A stretch of 64,000 nt of DNA, taken from assembly GCA_000708835.1 (NCBI GenBank), contig DF237027.1, forward strand, positions 124,001 through 188,000. Direction: 5' to 3'. The first letter of the stretch is position 1. Each line of letters opens with the position of its first letter. Below, piece after piece: positions 1 through 12,000 of this stretch. The notes beneath the pieces were generated by a model. That model had not been told where the DNA came from. It was given only the letters and a program-made list of their open reading frames with translations, and ran no database searches. Origin of the DNA: Klebsormidium nitens (lineage: Eukaryota > Streptophyta > Klebsormidiophyceae > Klebsormidiales > Klebsormidiaceae). A program made the position numbers and the translations under genes.

Positions 1-964
1 TTCTTATCTTCTTTATGATAAAAGGTGATCTTTGTTTGGCCTTTGTCTAGGCCTATCTGGGTTCAAACCCCAGCAAGATCACCTTTGCAGCCCTCTTCTT
101 ACACCTAGGTTTCTCATTTCCATGCCCCCTGTAGACTATTCCTGCTGCTGCTACCTGTGCAATGAGAAGTCGATCAATTCTGGCCAGCCATTGACGCTGT
201 GATTGAAGCTGTTCTCTGCAGTTTTGTCCGTGGTCTTCAGGGAAAAGGCCCGCAGCTTACCGAGTAGTAATTGTAACAGTGTCAAGAACGCATGACCATT
301 CTCTGCCTTGCCTTCAGTCCTTTCTCTCCTGCTCTAGTAAACAAAGCTTCTGCTTTAGATTTTTGAAGTGGCCCATTGGGCTGACTTCTTGTTGCAAGAA
401 TGTCGAGATCTTTCCATACGCACTCATCGGGCAATATCTGACAAGCGCTTGTTTAAATTTTGAAGCATAGGAGAAAGCTCTCTGAAACGTTGTCTTCCTG
501 ATCGTATTCTTCGTCAAGTCAATATTGCCTACCTTGACTGGGGGTAATAAACAGCACTTTCTTGTGTTTCTGGATGGAATGAAGCAGCTCGACCAACTTT
601 TTGAAAGTCTAGGCCATAAAACCACTGTCGTTTAGATCATCAGCTTGGCGCAAAAAATCCGTTGCTATTGTGTACGGAACAAATATTTTAAAAATTCACC
701 TCCCTTTCTTAAATTGCTTACCTCCTGCTGTCACTTGCAGATTTGTGGTCCAGTCAGCAAACGCCCGTTGCCTTTGAAGTTTCTGACTCCGCATTTGTAC
801 GCCTTGCTCTTCCTCCCCTAGAACAAATACGACATTCTTCCTCTGTTCATCACATTAGCAGCAATGAGTTCTTTAAAATTGTCTCCATTTACACCGGTAT
901 CACCTCAGAGTTTCCGTTTATGAAACCCCAACACTAACCCTCTCAAACCCCCTTCCGAGCTCAG
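1..964 (+). other. Upstream intron of the methionine synthase gene
   Basis: The exon at 965 opens inside the N-terminal domain and is preceded by a CAG acceptor at 962-964, so this stretch is intronic or holds unrecognised upstream exons. I could not find the conserved N-terminal MetE exons here. The only structure I see is a tRNA-like set of stems at 21-86. Confidence 0.5.
21..86 (+). other. tRNA-like folded element
   Basis: A perfect 12-bp inverted repeat (21-32 with 75-86) encloses a GGCC hairpin (38-41 with 50-53) and a perfect T-arm-like hairpin: a 5-bp stem at 57-61/69-73 around the 7-base loop TTCAAAC. This resembles an acceptor stem, an anticodon-like stem and a T arm without a D arm. 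It may be a degenerate tRNA, the head of a tRNA-derived SINE, or chance. No canonical tRNA can be drawn. Confidence 0.3.
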
Positions 965-3900
965 GGAAGTAGCGTCCGAGCTCCAGAAGGCAGGTGCCCA
1001 GTGGATCCAGTTCGACGAGCCCATCCTAGTTACGGACGTCGACGCCCCGGTGCTGGACGCCCTCAAGACGGCATATGCCGCGATCGGAGCGGCCCTGGCG
1101 GGCGGCAAGACCCAGATTCTCATCGAAACCTACTTCGACTCGGTTAACGAAAATGCGTTCCAAACCCTGGTTAACATCCCGGAGGTTTCGGCAGTTGGCA
1201 TCGACCTGCAGCAGAAGCCGCGCAACCTTGAAACGCTGCGCAAGCACGGGCTGCCAGCTGGCAAGACCCTATTCGCCGGTGTCGTGGACGGGCGCAACGT
1301 GTGGGCCAACGACCTGAATGCGTCGCTCGAGGTGCTGCAGGAGTTGGAGGCCAAGATCGGGAAAGGTGAATTGTTTCTCAACATTCTGTGCATCAATCTG
1401 ATCTATTACCCATACTCAGTCGACCTTCTGACATTTACCCAGTCTTTGCAAACTCTATCTTTCAAATTCATAGTCTTGTTGTGTCCGGTTCGTTAGACTG
1501 GAATCGTGCTCTCTACACAGGAGCTCTGCCCATTTTGACTGGTCATGTTCTGGATCCGTCATCGATTTCACCGGACGACACAGTCTTCTTCTCATTCGAT
1601 CTCAAACCGTGCTCGACCTTTGTCCAAGTACTTGTAAGACGTCAGCCATCCCAGCATTTAGAAGCTGACTTTATTGATCAACTTTTTCAGAGGCGATTGT
1701 GCTATCGATCTTCTGCGTGATTCCTCTTATGTTCGGCTTAGACGAGAAGATGGCCCTCAATTCCCATTCTGTCTGCTTCTCGCGTTACCTGACGTTTGCA
1801 AGGCCTCACAAATGAACACCACATATTTCAGGAACAACTATTTCTATTCGCGCCGTCAATCTTGGTTATGAAACAGCTTGCGAGTCTCGGACTGCAGTTG
1901 ACTTGCTCCTTCAGACATCGCAATCAAGTATCATAGGCTGCTTCAGCTTCTCGCAATGCCCGTTGCCATTCTCTGCAATTCCACCGCCTTTGTAACTGTC
2001 CCGCTCCCTCCGCTCAGCTCGTTCGATGTACTTAGGGCGCTGCCCCTTTGCAAGAAACCGCTTCTCTGCGGTTTTGATGTCTAGCGCTGATACCGTCATT
2101 TCTTCCCAGCTCTTTGGTGCACGCCCCTTTCTGAGTGCGACAAGAAGACCGCTTGAAATGGCAGTTGAGGTTGCACTTACTTAGGTAACAACACGGGTTA
2201 AAAGCTGACGTCACTTCGCAGGTGGTCCTCCAGCCGCAATCGGTCATCATCGTCCTGCTTCTTCACACCGTCGCAAACCCAATGAAAAAGAGACGGCCCT
2301 TGTCCTCGAACTTGTCATCAACATGTTCTGACCGATGCGATCTGGACTACGTCAGCTGACGCTTCCGCTGACATCATCTCTGCTCAAGATTTGTGGTCGT
2401 CTCCGTCTTCCTCCTTCCCTGCACAATCTGGGACGACGAGACCCCCTTGGCCCTGATTTTAGTAAAGTGGTGTAAGTTCGAATATAAGGGCTTGCTTACC
2501 ATTTTGCTGACGTCATCTCTTGCCAAGAAGTTAGTCGCCTCTACTCACTGCTGACTCCGCCACACCCCAGTCGACCTGGACGAGGAGATGGCTCTGGACC
2601 CCTGCTTAACGTTCACCACAATTTGTCGCCGAAGTTCACCTGTAACGTCAGCTTCACGCTTCTTCACTGACGTCATTCTATGATCGCCTGTCCAGGAAAC
2701 GTGGTCGTCTTCACTCCCTGCTTTCCAAATCCTGGTGGACCTTGACGAGGAGATTCCTTTGGACCAAAACAATCCTCGAAAAAGACTAAGCTTAGGCATC
2801 GATTTTAACGTCAGCGGACTTTCTTGCTGACGTCCTCTTTCCTCAGAAAACGTGGTCGTTTCCACGACCTGCGCTCTCCTTCACACCACGGTCGACCTCG
2901 AAGAGGAGACCGCGCTTTACCCCAAAGTTATCTCTGACCAGATTTTAAGCGGAGGCTTGGATTTGTACGTCAGCTAACAGTCTTGCTGACGTCATCTTTC
3001 CTCAGGAAACGTGGTCGTGTCCACGTCCTGCTCTCTCCTCCACACCCCGGTCGACCTCGACGAGGAGACCGCGCTCGACGCCGAGCTCCGGTCGTGGCTC
3101 GCGTTCGCGAAGCAGAAGGTGTCCGAAGTGGTAGTGCTCTCGGACGCTTTGGCCGGCAACAAAGATGTCCAAAAGTTTGGCGACAACGGCAAGGTGCTGG
3201 CCGGTCGGCGCGCCTCGGAGCGCGTGGTGAATGAGAACGTGCGCAAGGCGGTGAGTGGCTGCCGACTTTTCAGGGGATCCCTCAGCTTTGCTCGTGAGTC
3301 CTTTCTGTTTGATGGCCTTTCAGGGACAGCAGTCTTCGCCTCGATCTCGCTGTATACCTCTTCATCCGAGTTGTTCACCTTACCTGCAAGGCCCAGACTA
3401 AGGAATAGGTACCAGTTTCGGAAGAGGTAAGGTTGCAGATTGTTTTTGCTGAAAGTTCTGTTCATCCCACATAACTTCAATGAGAACGTGCGCAAGGTGG
3501 TGAGCGGATTCAACTTCTCCGGGAAGATCTCGGGTTGCGGCGTGAAGTTGTGAGTGCCTTTTTTGGAAAAGACACTGGTTGCATCCCCTCTGGAAGGACT
3601 GACTGTATTCTGTAAAGGTCGTGAGCATCGTTCGACTGTGTGTTTGCGGTTGCTTTGTCTGCGGCTTTAGAGAAACGGGACTTGTCTTGAGACCTCCAGA
3701 CAATCGCCGCTTACCACTCAGGGGCTGTCAGGAAACGACCCAAGTTTCGTGAAGAGTCCCTGAACTTCTTCGGAGGTGACTTTCGAGGTCCGAAACCCTT
3801 ACGAAAAGCGAATGGCTGCAACCGTTTGAACATTCGTGTTGCCTGCACCCCTCCCGGAAAGCTCAAAATCTTTCGAGTTGCCGAGAGAACCTCTGAAGCT

Positions 3901-6900
3901 TCCTAAGAGGTTTGCAAGAATTCTGCCACTGGCCGGACTCCGTGATTGCCGCCATCGAGTTCGAGCGCACTCTCAGTGAGTTGCTGTACTAAAAGAGCAC
4001 CAGACAACTCCTCACAAAGAAACTTCCTCTATTCTTTGATGACCCCTTCCTCGACTTCTACATGTGTCGTGCCGGTCGCCACGTCAGTTTGATCAAACTC
4101 CAGACCCTCCTGACAGAGCTCCCGAATTGCCTGAAAAGCCGGAACTACCAAACCCTTCCAACTTGTTCCAGGTTTCGTCGCTGACTGAGAACGACGACCC
4201 CCGCGCGACTCCCGTTCAAGAGTGCCTCGCGGCGCAGCAGGCGGTGCTGAAGCTGCCCCGTTTCACTTCCGCACGTTTGCAGAGTTCTGAAGTATTGTCA
4301 GATTTATACTCTGCTTACTTTATGCCAGGTTTCGGCTCTCACCGAGAACGACGGCCGCCGCGCAACTCCGGTCAAGGAGCGTCTCGCGGCGCAGCAGGCG
4401 GTGCTGAAGCTGCCCAGTTTCACTTACCGCNNNNNNNNNNNNNNNNNNNNNNNNNNNNNNNNNNNNNNNNNNNNNNNNNNNNNNNNNNNNNNNNNNNNNN
4501 NNNNNNNNNNNNNNNNNNNNNNNNNNNNNNNNNNNNNNNNNNNNNNNNNNNNNNNNNNNNNNNNNNNNNNNNNNNNNNNNNNNNNNNNNNNNNNNNNNNN
4601 NNNNNNNNNNNNNNNNNNNNNNNNNNNNNNNNNNNNNNNNNNNNNNNNNNNNNNNNNNNNNNNNNNNNNNNNNNNNNNNNNNNNNNNNNNNNNNNNNNNN
4701 NNNNNNNGCGGCGCAGCAGGCGGTGCTGAAGCTGCCTCTGCTTCCCACCACGACGATCGGGTCCTTTCCGCAGACGCCCGAGATCCGCCGGGTGCGCCGG
4801 GAGGTGAAGAGCGGAAAGTGAGCCCCTGCTGATGATCAAGTGCTCATTGCCATTTCTCTTGGACAACCAACTTTCTGCAACGTCACGAGAGCAATCAGGG
4901 ACAAACAGAAAGAGCAAAACCTTGAATATCCTGTTAAACCGTCCTCGCAAAAATAAGTTTCAAAGCAGGAGACCCGAGGCCTGAATTTTTTTTCGTTGAG
5001 TAGAGGGTCCTCACTTTTGTCCTGACGGGTCGTGCGCTTCCGTCACAAGTCTTGCGTATTTGTGTTTGACAGTTGAAGGCCAGAAAGAGAAACGCCGACA
5101 GGCTGAGAAGTTTCATTCCGTTCCCCGTTCCCTCTCATGCGACGACTCATGTCTTGCGCATGATGTCATAACCAAAAGGTCTCAAGTAAGCCAAACTTGG
5201 CCAGCTTCGCAAAGCTGACGTCACTCAACCTGCTGACGTCAGGATCTCGGAGGCGGACTACACGACGGCGATCAAGGCCGAGATCGAGAAGGTGATCCGT
5301 CTGCAGGAGGAGCTGGGCCTCGACGTGCTCGTGCACGGGGAGCCGGAGGTAAGGGCGGTTAACCAAGTTTAGCATTTCTGGGTTTGTTTGTTTGCTGGGT
5401 CTGGTTTCAGAGATAAGGTTATATCGAACCCTTTCGGGGTTCGAAGGGTTGAAAAGGCCTGGGCCTGGACGTGCTGATGCACCGGGAGCCGGAGGTAAGA
5501 GCTAAGCAAGTTTAACCAGGTTAACGTTCCTTGGTTTTTCAGTATGCTAGGTCTGTGTTTAGACGTCAGGTAGATACAAAGCCAGGGGTTCGAACATTTA
5601 CGTCTGGGCGAAAAGCCGAGCCAGAGTGCAAACTTTTGGGTCTGAAAACCGTGTGGGTTTATTTGCTCTCGGTTAGTATTGTATCCGAAAAACGTGCGGT
5701 AAGAAGAGCTAGGTGCTAGGAGCGGGAGCCAAAGGAGACATCGCCTTTTAGCTTTTTTTTCATGGGTCTGATCTACTGAATTACAGGATTCTTTAAACTG
5801 GAAAGAAGAGGTGAGACGTGCTTACGTGTGGCAAGCCTGGAGGCGGGGCCGGTTTTCAGCTTTTGAAGACACTGATTTGATGGCGGGTTCATTAGGGAAT
5901 TGCTGGCATGGCTTCGCTTGTACTTTTGCCAGGCACGCACACATCGGCTACTTTCGGATTTCTGCCGTTCCTCGTGAACTCAAATGTTACACCCTGCTTT
6001 TTGTTCTCAAATTTCAGATTGATTCGCTCTCTAACCCGACTCCTAACCCTGCAGCGCAACGAGTACTTCGTTGAGCAGCTCCGCGGGTTTGCCTTTTACC
6101 CTTGCTAGTCCCACGTATTTCGTTTTCAAAATTTTAAAAACCGATATTTCGGAGGTCTTTTCCCTTTAATATCGAAGTTACGCCCTCTAACCCGAAGCTT
6201 ACCCCCGCAGCGTGACGACATGGTCGAGTACTTCGGCGAGCAGCTCCGCGGCTTCGCCTTCACCCTTGCTAGGCTTACGTACCTTAGATTCCTCTGAAAC
6301 CGAGAATCCGAAGTCCCTTTTTCCTCCGAACTCTGTAGTCACGCCCTCTAACCCGAAGCTTAACCCCGCAGCGTAACGACATGGTCGAGTACTTTGGCGA
6401 GCAGCTCCGCGGCTTCGCCTTCACGCTCAACGGCTGGGTGCAGTCGTACGGCTCCCGCTGCGTCAAGCCGCCCATCATCTTCGGTGACGTCAGCAGGCCG
6501 AGCGCGATGACGTCAGCGTGGTCCGCGTACGCGCAGAGCCTGACGTCGGCGCCCGTGAAGGGCATGCTGACGGGGCCGGTGACGGTGCTCAACTGGTCCT
6601 TTGTGCGCGACGACCAGCCCAGGTGAGAGGGGGGGAAACGCGGCCTTAAATCTGCATCTTTTGCCTCATACTTCATGCTGTTGTTACGTGCCTGCCACTG
6701 ACGCTTGCAAAACTTCCTTTGTAGAGTTTGAAATCTAGGAGCCTTGAAGTAGTACGATCTTTTCATGGGTGCAGTTCCCGCCACTGTCCAGCGCCCATGC
6801 GCGAGCCAGCAACGCGGCTTGCTGCGGTAGGGGCTGAGACTGGGAAGTGTAGTTGAACCTCCTTGCACTGGCCATTCGCACTCGTCAAAACCACTTCCAT

Positions 6901-9008
6901 TCTCTTCCCCGCAGGAGCACAACGCGCCTGCAGCTCGCACTTGCACCCCTAATTAAGGTACTCAGTCTAAATTGAGCGAGGAAATGCATTCGACGAGGTC
7001 GCTCTCCACCTGCGACCTTCGAACTTCCTGAAATCAGAAATCCCTTTGCACCGGTTGCTCGTATCTCCCTTACTCATATCTCTCGGATCCCCAACCCCTT
7101 TACCTCGTTCCCCGCAGGTCGGAGACGTGCCTCCGACTGGCGCTTTCGAACCTTCATAAGGCGCTGTATCTAGAGCGGGCGGAATTTTTTCCACATTATT
7201 TGACGACCTCCTGAACCGCTAACTTTTGGTTATCAACTTCAACTCTTTAAACCCAATTTTCGTAGGTCTGAGACGTGCCTCCAGCTGGCGCTCGCGATCC
7301 GTGACGAGGTGCTGGATCTAGAGCGGGCGGGAATCAAAGTCACTCAGCTCACCGAGCGGGTTTCTCATCTCACATGCTGGAGCCCCTAGATTCGCAAACC
7401 TCCACACTAGGCGTTCAGTACATTACTAAACCTGCTAACGTTTTCGTCCTGTAACTTTCGCAGGTCCGAGACGTGCCTCCAGCTGGCGCTCGCGATCCGC
7501 GACGAGGTGCTGGATCTAGAGCGGGCGGGAATCACGATCATCCAGATCGACGAGGCCGCGCTGCGCGAGAAGCTCCCCCTGCACCGCTCCGAGTGGCAGA
7601 CCTACCTGGACTGGTCCGTCGGCTCCTTCCGCATCACCGCGTCGGGCGTGAAGGATACCACGCAGGTGAGGGGGGGGGGCGAACAGAGAAGTACCCTGTA
7701 ACATGAAAAACTAGTGCCATTGGTGCCGGTTCTGCAGTTTGAGCCGTCGGATGGCCAGGCTTCAAGATTTGGACGGTCCAGGAGTTGTATCTTTCCAAAC
7801 GGGGGGATGTCACGCAGCTGGGGGGAAAGGAACGAGGATATAGTTAAATCTGGCCTCATCCGGTTGCCTGTCGCCAATTCTTTATCGCATCGGTTTTGCG
7901 AGAGCTGTCCGATGGCCAAACCTTTGCACGTTGAACAATCCGCATGTCTCAATTGCCCGAGGAAGGGAGTCGGCTGCAGTCACATTACATAAGTTAAAAA
8001 GAGGAATGAGATGATCTTCCTGGTCTCTCCACATGCTTCCTTCATTCTCTCGAAAACAATCCTTCACTCACGAGGACCGGCCGCTGACGTCAGCCCCCGT
8101 GCGCTCCGCGCAGATCCACACCCACATGTGCTACAGCCAGTTCAATGACATCATGCCCGCCATCGTGGCCATGGACGCTGACGTCATCAGCATCGAGAGC
8201 AGCCGCTCCGACGAGCGCCTCCTGGCCGTGTTCCATTCCGGGGGGGTCAAGTACCCCGCAGGAATTGGCCCCGGAGTGTATGACATTCACTCCCCGCGCG
8301 TGCCGGACAATGCGGAGATCAGCGCGCGCGCGCGCAAGGTAGGGGGAGACTTGTTTGTTTCGTCATTCGCCGGAAGTGTCTTTGACTGATAGGGTTGAAA
8401 GCACTCTCAAAAGGCCGTGAACGCTACTCATACCGCTTTTCAGTTTGTAAAGCGTAGATCGGACAATTTAATTGGAGAAAATCTCGCAGATCGAGGCCAA
8501 ATCGTGGGAGGACCTCGGCTTCGGGAAGCAAGGTCTACGCGTTAGCGCGTGAAAACTTCGGATGTTAAAGAGACATTCGTGAGATTAAGCCGATCTGTCT
8601 TCCGTCCCGCAGTTTTGCCTTGGTGCTTTTCTCTGTGCTCCAGTACCCTCAGAATCATTCATGGCTCTGAATTTCTACCATTTGGACGCTACCCGTCTGC
8701 CTAACTTTTGGTAACAAACCTTAAAACGAGACAGCATCTGCCAGTCCGGGACCACGAGTTACCTCCCGTCAACTTCGCAGACGCAGGAGGTTTTGAAGGA
8801 CTGCCTCAGCCTCGGAGAGTTATCGAACTTCCCTAACCCTGTTTTTCAACCCTGCCAGATGCTGGAGGTCCTGGACGCTAACCAGCTGTGGGTTAACCCC
8901 GACTGCGGCCTCAAGACCCGCAAGTACGACGAGGTCGTGCCGGCGCTGGCCAGCATGGTGACCGCTGCCAAGGAAGTGCGCGCCGAGCTGGCCGCGAAGA
9001 GCGCCTAA
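965..9008 (+). CDS. METE: Cobalamin-independent methionine synthase (5' end missing, one gap)
   Basis: Transfers the methyl group of 5-methyltetrahydropteroyl-polyglutamate to homocysteine to make methionine. Exons read as 965-1365, 3006-3250, (start inside the N gap)-4817, 5243-5348, 6372-6622, 7464-7665, 8114-8338 and 8859-9008. Every visible junction is GT..AG and phases agree. The protein follows plant MetE from the middle of the N-terminal domain ([15 protein letters not shown]) through [32 protein letters not shown] and [13 protein letters not shown]. The catalytic zinc ligands of the family are all present: His and Cys in THMCYS, Glu in SIESSRSDE and Cys in NPDCGLK. Stop TAA is at 9006-9008. 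The first ~170 residues of a normal MetE are not seen; they lie left of the window or in exons I could not recognise in 1-964. The introns are full of decayed exon-edge copies (separate entries). Identity is very secure; exon 3 is hidden partly by the gap. Confidence 0.93.
1545..3005 (+). repeat. Tandem array of decayed copies of the 3006 exon edge
   Basis: Intron between METE exons 965-1365 and 3006-3250. Units that start near 2080, 2208, 2353, 2506, 2663 and 2827 each repeat the acceptor region and first ~80 bases of the exon at 3006, including a TGACGTCA-like box, a pyrimidine tract and the segment encoding [12 protein letters not shown]. Two fainter units may lie at about 1545-1625 and 1708-1760. 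Spacing is 128, 145, 153, 157, 164 and 155 bp. Similarity falls with distance from the real exon: the 2827 unit is nearly identical, the 2080 unit barely recognisable. No unit keeps an open exon with a donor. Confidence 0.8.
4172..4430 (+). repeat. Two pseudo-exon copies before the assembly gap
   Basis: Both copies follow a CAG acceptor (exon-like starts at 4172 and 4329, 157 bp apart). They encode versions of the METE stretch that ends in [10 protein letters not shown], then diverge where the true exon continues with [10 protein letters not shown]. The true third exon, seen from 4708, repeats the GCGGCGCAG segment found at 4229 and 4386. Confidence 0.8.
4431..4707. other. Assembly gap (277 N)
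   Basis: The run of N falls inside the exon-edge repeat array and hides the start of METE exon 3. The shared segment recurs at 4229, 4386 and 4708; the last interval is 322 bp, about twice the local 157-161 bp period, so one further repeat copy probably lies in the gap. Confidence 0.95.
5458..5500 (+). repeat. Copy of the 3' edge and donor of exon 5243-5348
   Basis: The end of the exon (coding for [12 protein letters not shown]) and its GGAG/GTAAG donor recur 146 bp downstream, inside the intron, with a few substitutions. Here the donor side rather than the acceptor side of an exon is copied. Confidence 0.75.
5905..6272 (+). repeat. Decayed copies of the 6372 exon edge
   Basis: Two clear copies of acceptor plus exon start follow CAG at 6052-6054 and 6208-6210; the real acceptor is at 6369-6371. 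They repeat the segment encoding [13 protein letters not shown], then both hit CTTGCTAG in place of the true continuation. A fainter third copy ends near 5910-5933. Spacing is 161, 156 and about 175 bp; the middle copy lacks 9 bases. Confidence 0.85.
6915..7370 (+). repeat. Decayed copies of the 7464 exon edge
   Basis: Copies of acceptor plus exon start lie at 6915, 7118 and 7266, before the real exon at 7464. The 7266 copy is almost identical for about 85 bases (encoding [19 protein letters not shown]) and still has a good acceptor; 7118 is frameshifted; 6915 keeps only traces. Spacing is 203, 148 and 198 bp. Confidence 0.85.
7741..7935 (+). repeat. Copies of the 3' part of exon 7464-7665
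   Basis: The exon end CACGCAG with its G-rich donor flank (7659-7680) recurs at 7811-7830, 152 bp downstream. A companion segment (GTCGGATGGCCA-like) occurs at about 7744 and 7905, about 161 bp apart. Decay is advanced. Confidence 0.55.
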
Positions 9009-12000
9009 GGGTTTGCATGGCGGTTTAGGCGCGGGCAGGAGCAGCCGCGAGCAGGGGAGTGGCAAGAAGAGCACCGAAAAGTTGAGGGATTTGTGCACCG
9101 GATGGAACGGCCGTGGGTTTGGTGGGAGATGAAAGTGGGTGGCGAGATGGGCGCAAAGAGCGCTGTGAGTTTGAGAATCTAAGCGCAGGGAGGAGCAGCT
9201 GCGAGCCAAGATTTAAATGGCAAGAGTGCGTGTTTTGCGATTAGGGTTTTGTGATTTTCAGCCCGGTGAAGCGGCTCCGAGCGCAATTTGAGAGCTTTTC
9301 GCACTAAGCGAGATAGGGGTGCCGAGATGGAAGGCCGGGTAGAGCGGCTGCGAAGCGGGGAGCGCGCTCTGCCTTCGGGCATTTAGATCTGGCATGCCCG
9401 AGTAGGTTTGGCGTTTTCGAAGTCGGCAGGAGACAAGGACAGAGACAATTGCAATTAGGTTCCACTTTGCGAGATGGTTGACAGCGAATGAAAGGATCTC
9501 ATCGTAGGATGTTTGGAAGCCGAGAAGAACAATGCTACCTATGTGCAACGCCATTGAGGATCCAGACATCTACATATAAGTTCGCTGTTACTTTTGTTAG
9601 AAGCTCGTACACTTCCCGTCAAAACAACCATGCACTCCGCTAGTCTATTTTACTGAACGAAAGTTTTCGTCCTTCTCTAGTACGTTATCGTACAAGGCGG
9701 CCCTTTCCATCAGAGGCATCGCAGTTTGAAATTATATGTCATGCACCCTGTACCATGAATGTACGCTTCCGGGATCTCAACGTGGAATAATATAAGCATG
9801 AGTCGCGATGCATTGTCGGCCCTGAGTAAAGCTCATTGACTTTCTTGGATCGGAGCCTTCCGACAGCTCGTGTCTGATCCTAAGCTGAGTTTGAAAACGG
9901 ATGACCAGACCTGCAGCTGAACCAGTGAACTGCGTTGATCTGCAAGCATCATGCCAGCGCGTATGTTTGCACTTCATTTTCACATCAGTGCCAGCACAGG
10001 TTCTTTCCGTAGATCCCGAACTGGTGCGTATATAGTGACCAGCTGGCATGCCGGAGATCGCGACGAGGCGGCTGTACATGTATGCACAGAAGCATCTAGG
10101 AGGTTTTGCTGTTCAGAGAATCACATGCACGCGCAGCAACAAGGCGGCCTTTGCCAGCCCCCGACTTTGTACATGACAATGTACGTACGTTAGTACGAAG
10201 GCAGACTCGTCGTTCAAAACGAGACCGAATATAAACGGAAGCATTCCCCCTAAAAAACTCCCGGTGAAACTTTGCGGTCACTCTGACAAAAACCATGCAG
10301 ACGCGCCAGGACACGTACCATGCTTGACAATGATTGAAATCACGATCAGATATATTATCAACCATACGTCTCGCATTGCAAATCTGCATGCGAAGACGTT
10401 GATTAATTTCGACGTCGATGTAGTATCCGCAGCCGCTTGCGCAGCATCCACACTCCCGGCTTCGAACCTTACAGTGTTGTCGACATTCTGCCACTCTCGA
10501 AAGCGGGGCGGATAGTTTCTCGCAATCCTGGCCCAACCTTTATGCAGTAAGCTTTGCACCTGCAGCGTTTCCCGCGCTGTTGCCCTTGAAGAGCGGACTC
10601 GATAGCAGAGAAACTTTTTGATCGGAAACGGCGGCGCTGAGATGAGCATGAATGTTTCCGCGTCCCATGTTTCCGATCTGAATTGTCCACTCGCTTTATG
10701 CAGGTCAATAAGCTTGCCGTGTGCCAGCGGTGAAGCAGCTTTGAAAGCTGAGTGACACAACGTGGAAACGAGAGCCTGGACGCTGCGGAATACTACAAGG
10801 AGGTAGGGCAGAGCTTTGATCGTCCCAACTTTTTCTTGTAGTCCTAGAGTTCTGCATCGGCTGTAGTCCGCCTCCGGCTGTAGTCCGCTCGGCTTTCGAC
10901 TATGGGAACGATAGCTTGAAGCTGAAGGGCGCTCGCTCGATCGCCCGCGTCACTTCCCTTCGCTTGTCGCCGTTTTTCCACTCCGGGCGATCCATAAGTA
11001 ACTTCCGAAGCAGGTCAACAGCCGTCAACGCTCGCAAACATTGAAACATGGTGGTGCAGACGTAGTCTTTTTTGGATCTTATGTTGAGTTAGGCCTGCTA
11101 TGGTGAGTTTGATTAGTATTTTGAGTTCGAATTAAACAGACTAAAGTCTCTAAACTCAAATTTAACATCATGATGCTCCACACCCGTACCCACCCTCATT
11201 TTCCGAACCAACCCCACCCATCCCCCGGCCATGACCTAATAAAATAACGTAGTATTGAGACTACTCAGCATACGTGGTTTGCTGAAGAGGACACAATCCG
11301 ATTGGATGACCTGCTAGAGCCTGAAGTCATGGCTGTGTTTTGGCCATACAGTACCAAACAAGTAAGAGATTCAGAAATGAGGTTGCCTGGCGCGCTGTAA
11401 GAGGGCTTGGGAAGCTGTCCATTCTGCAAATTTGTATCCCGTTGTGGAGTACTAGTCGGCAACAGATATTGCTGCTTGTTCTGTCACCCGCTGGATCGAA
11501 AGCTGCTGTTGCTTTGGGTATGAATCCCAACGGCTGAGTTTGAGACCGCTTAGTGTTGCAATTAACGGGTAAAGCCAGAGTTTCTGCAGTCAGTGGACCT
11601 GCCCAGTACACGTAGTAAAACCGACGGGGAACTAGTTGCAAGCCTCAGAATATTACAACCCCTTGTACTAGTAACGACGGCCTAATATTGGTAGCGAGAA
11701 GAGTCTGCGCGCTGCATGCTGCATTCAGCAGGGACTTTACCCCGACCTTGAGTTCAAGCATCCAACTTGTACTTTCCAGCTGGATGTTTTAGTACACTCC
11801 AATTGCAGTGGTTTGCAGTGGTTTAATGCAGTGCCAAATCTGTAGCGGAGTGGTTTATAGCAGGACTGTGATTGGCAGACCCTGAGATACCATGACCATA
11901 TCAAAGTATCAAGACGTACCAAATTCCAATGCATACCGATGAATCAGAGGGACGCAGAGTTGCTCATGAGTATCCCGAATGTCAAGGTCGAGATAACCTG

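Noticed and set aside
4064-4729. 221-residue open frame spanning the N gap
   Set aside because: It is open only because N codons cannot be stops; its real content is two METE pseudo-exon copies.
6052-7330. METE pseudo-exons as alternative or cassette exons
   Set aside because: They have acceptors but no donors, and most shift frame or hit stops, so they cannot be skipped or included as normal exons.
10096-10760. Minus-strand ORFs of 146 and 160 residues
   Set aside because: No splice context, family motif or codon bias; they overlap each other in different frames.
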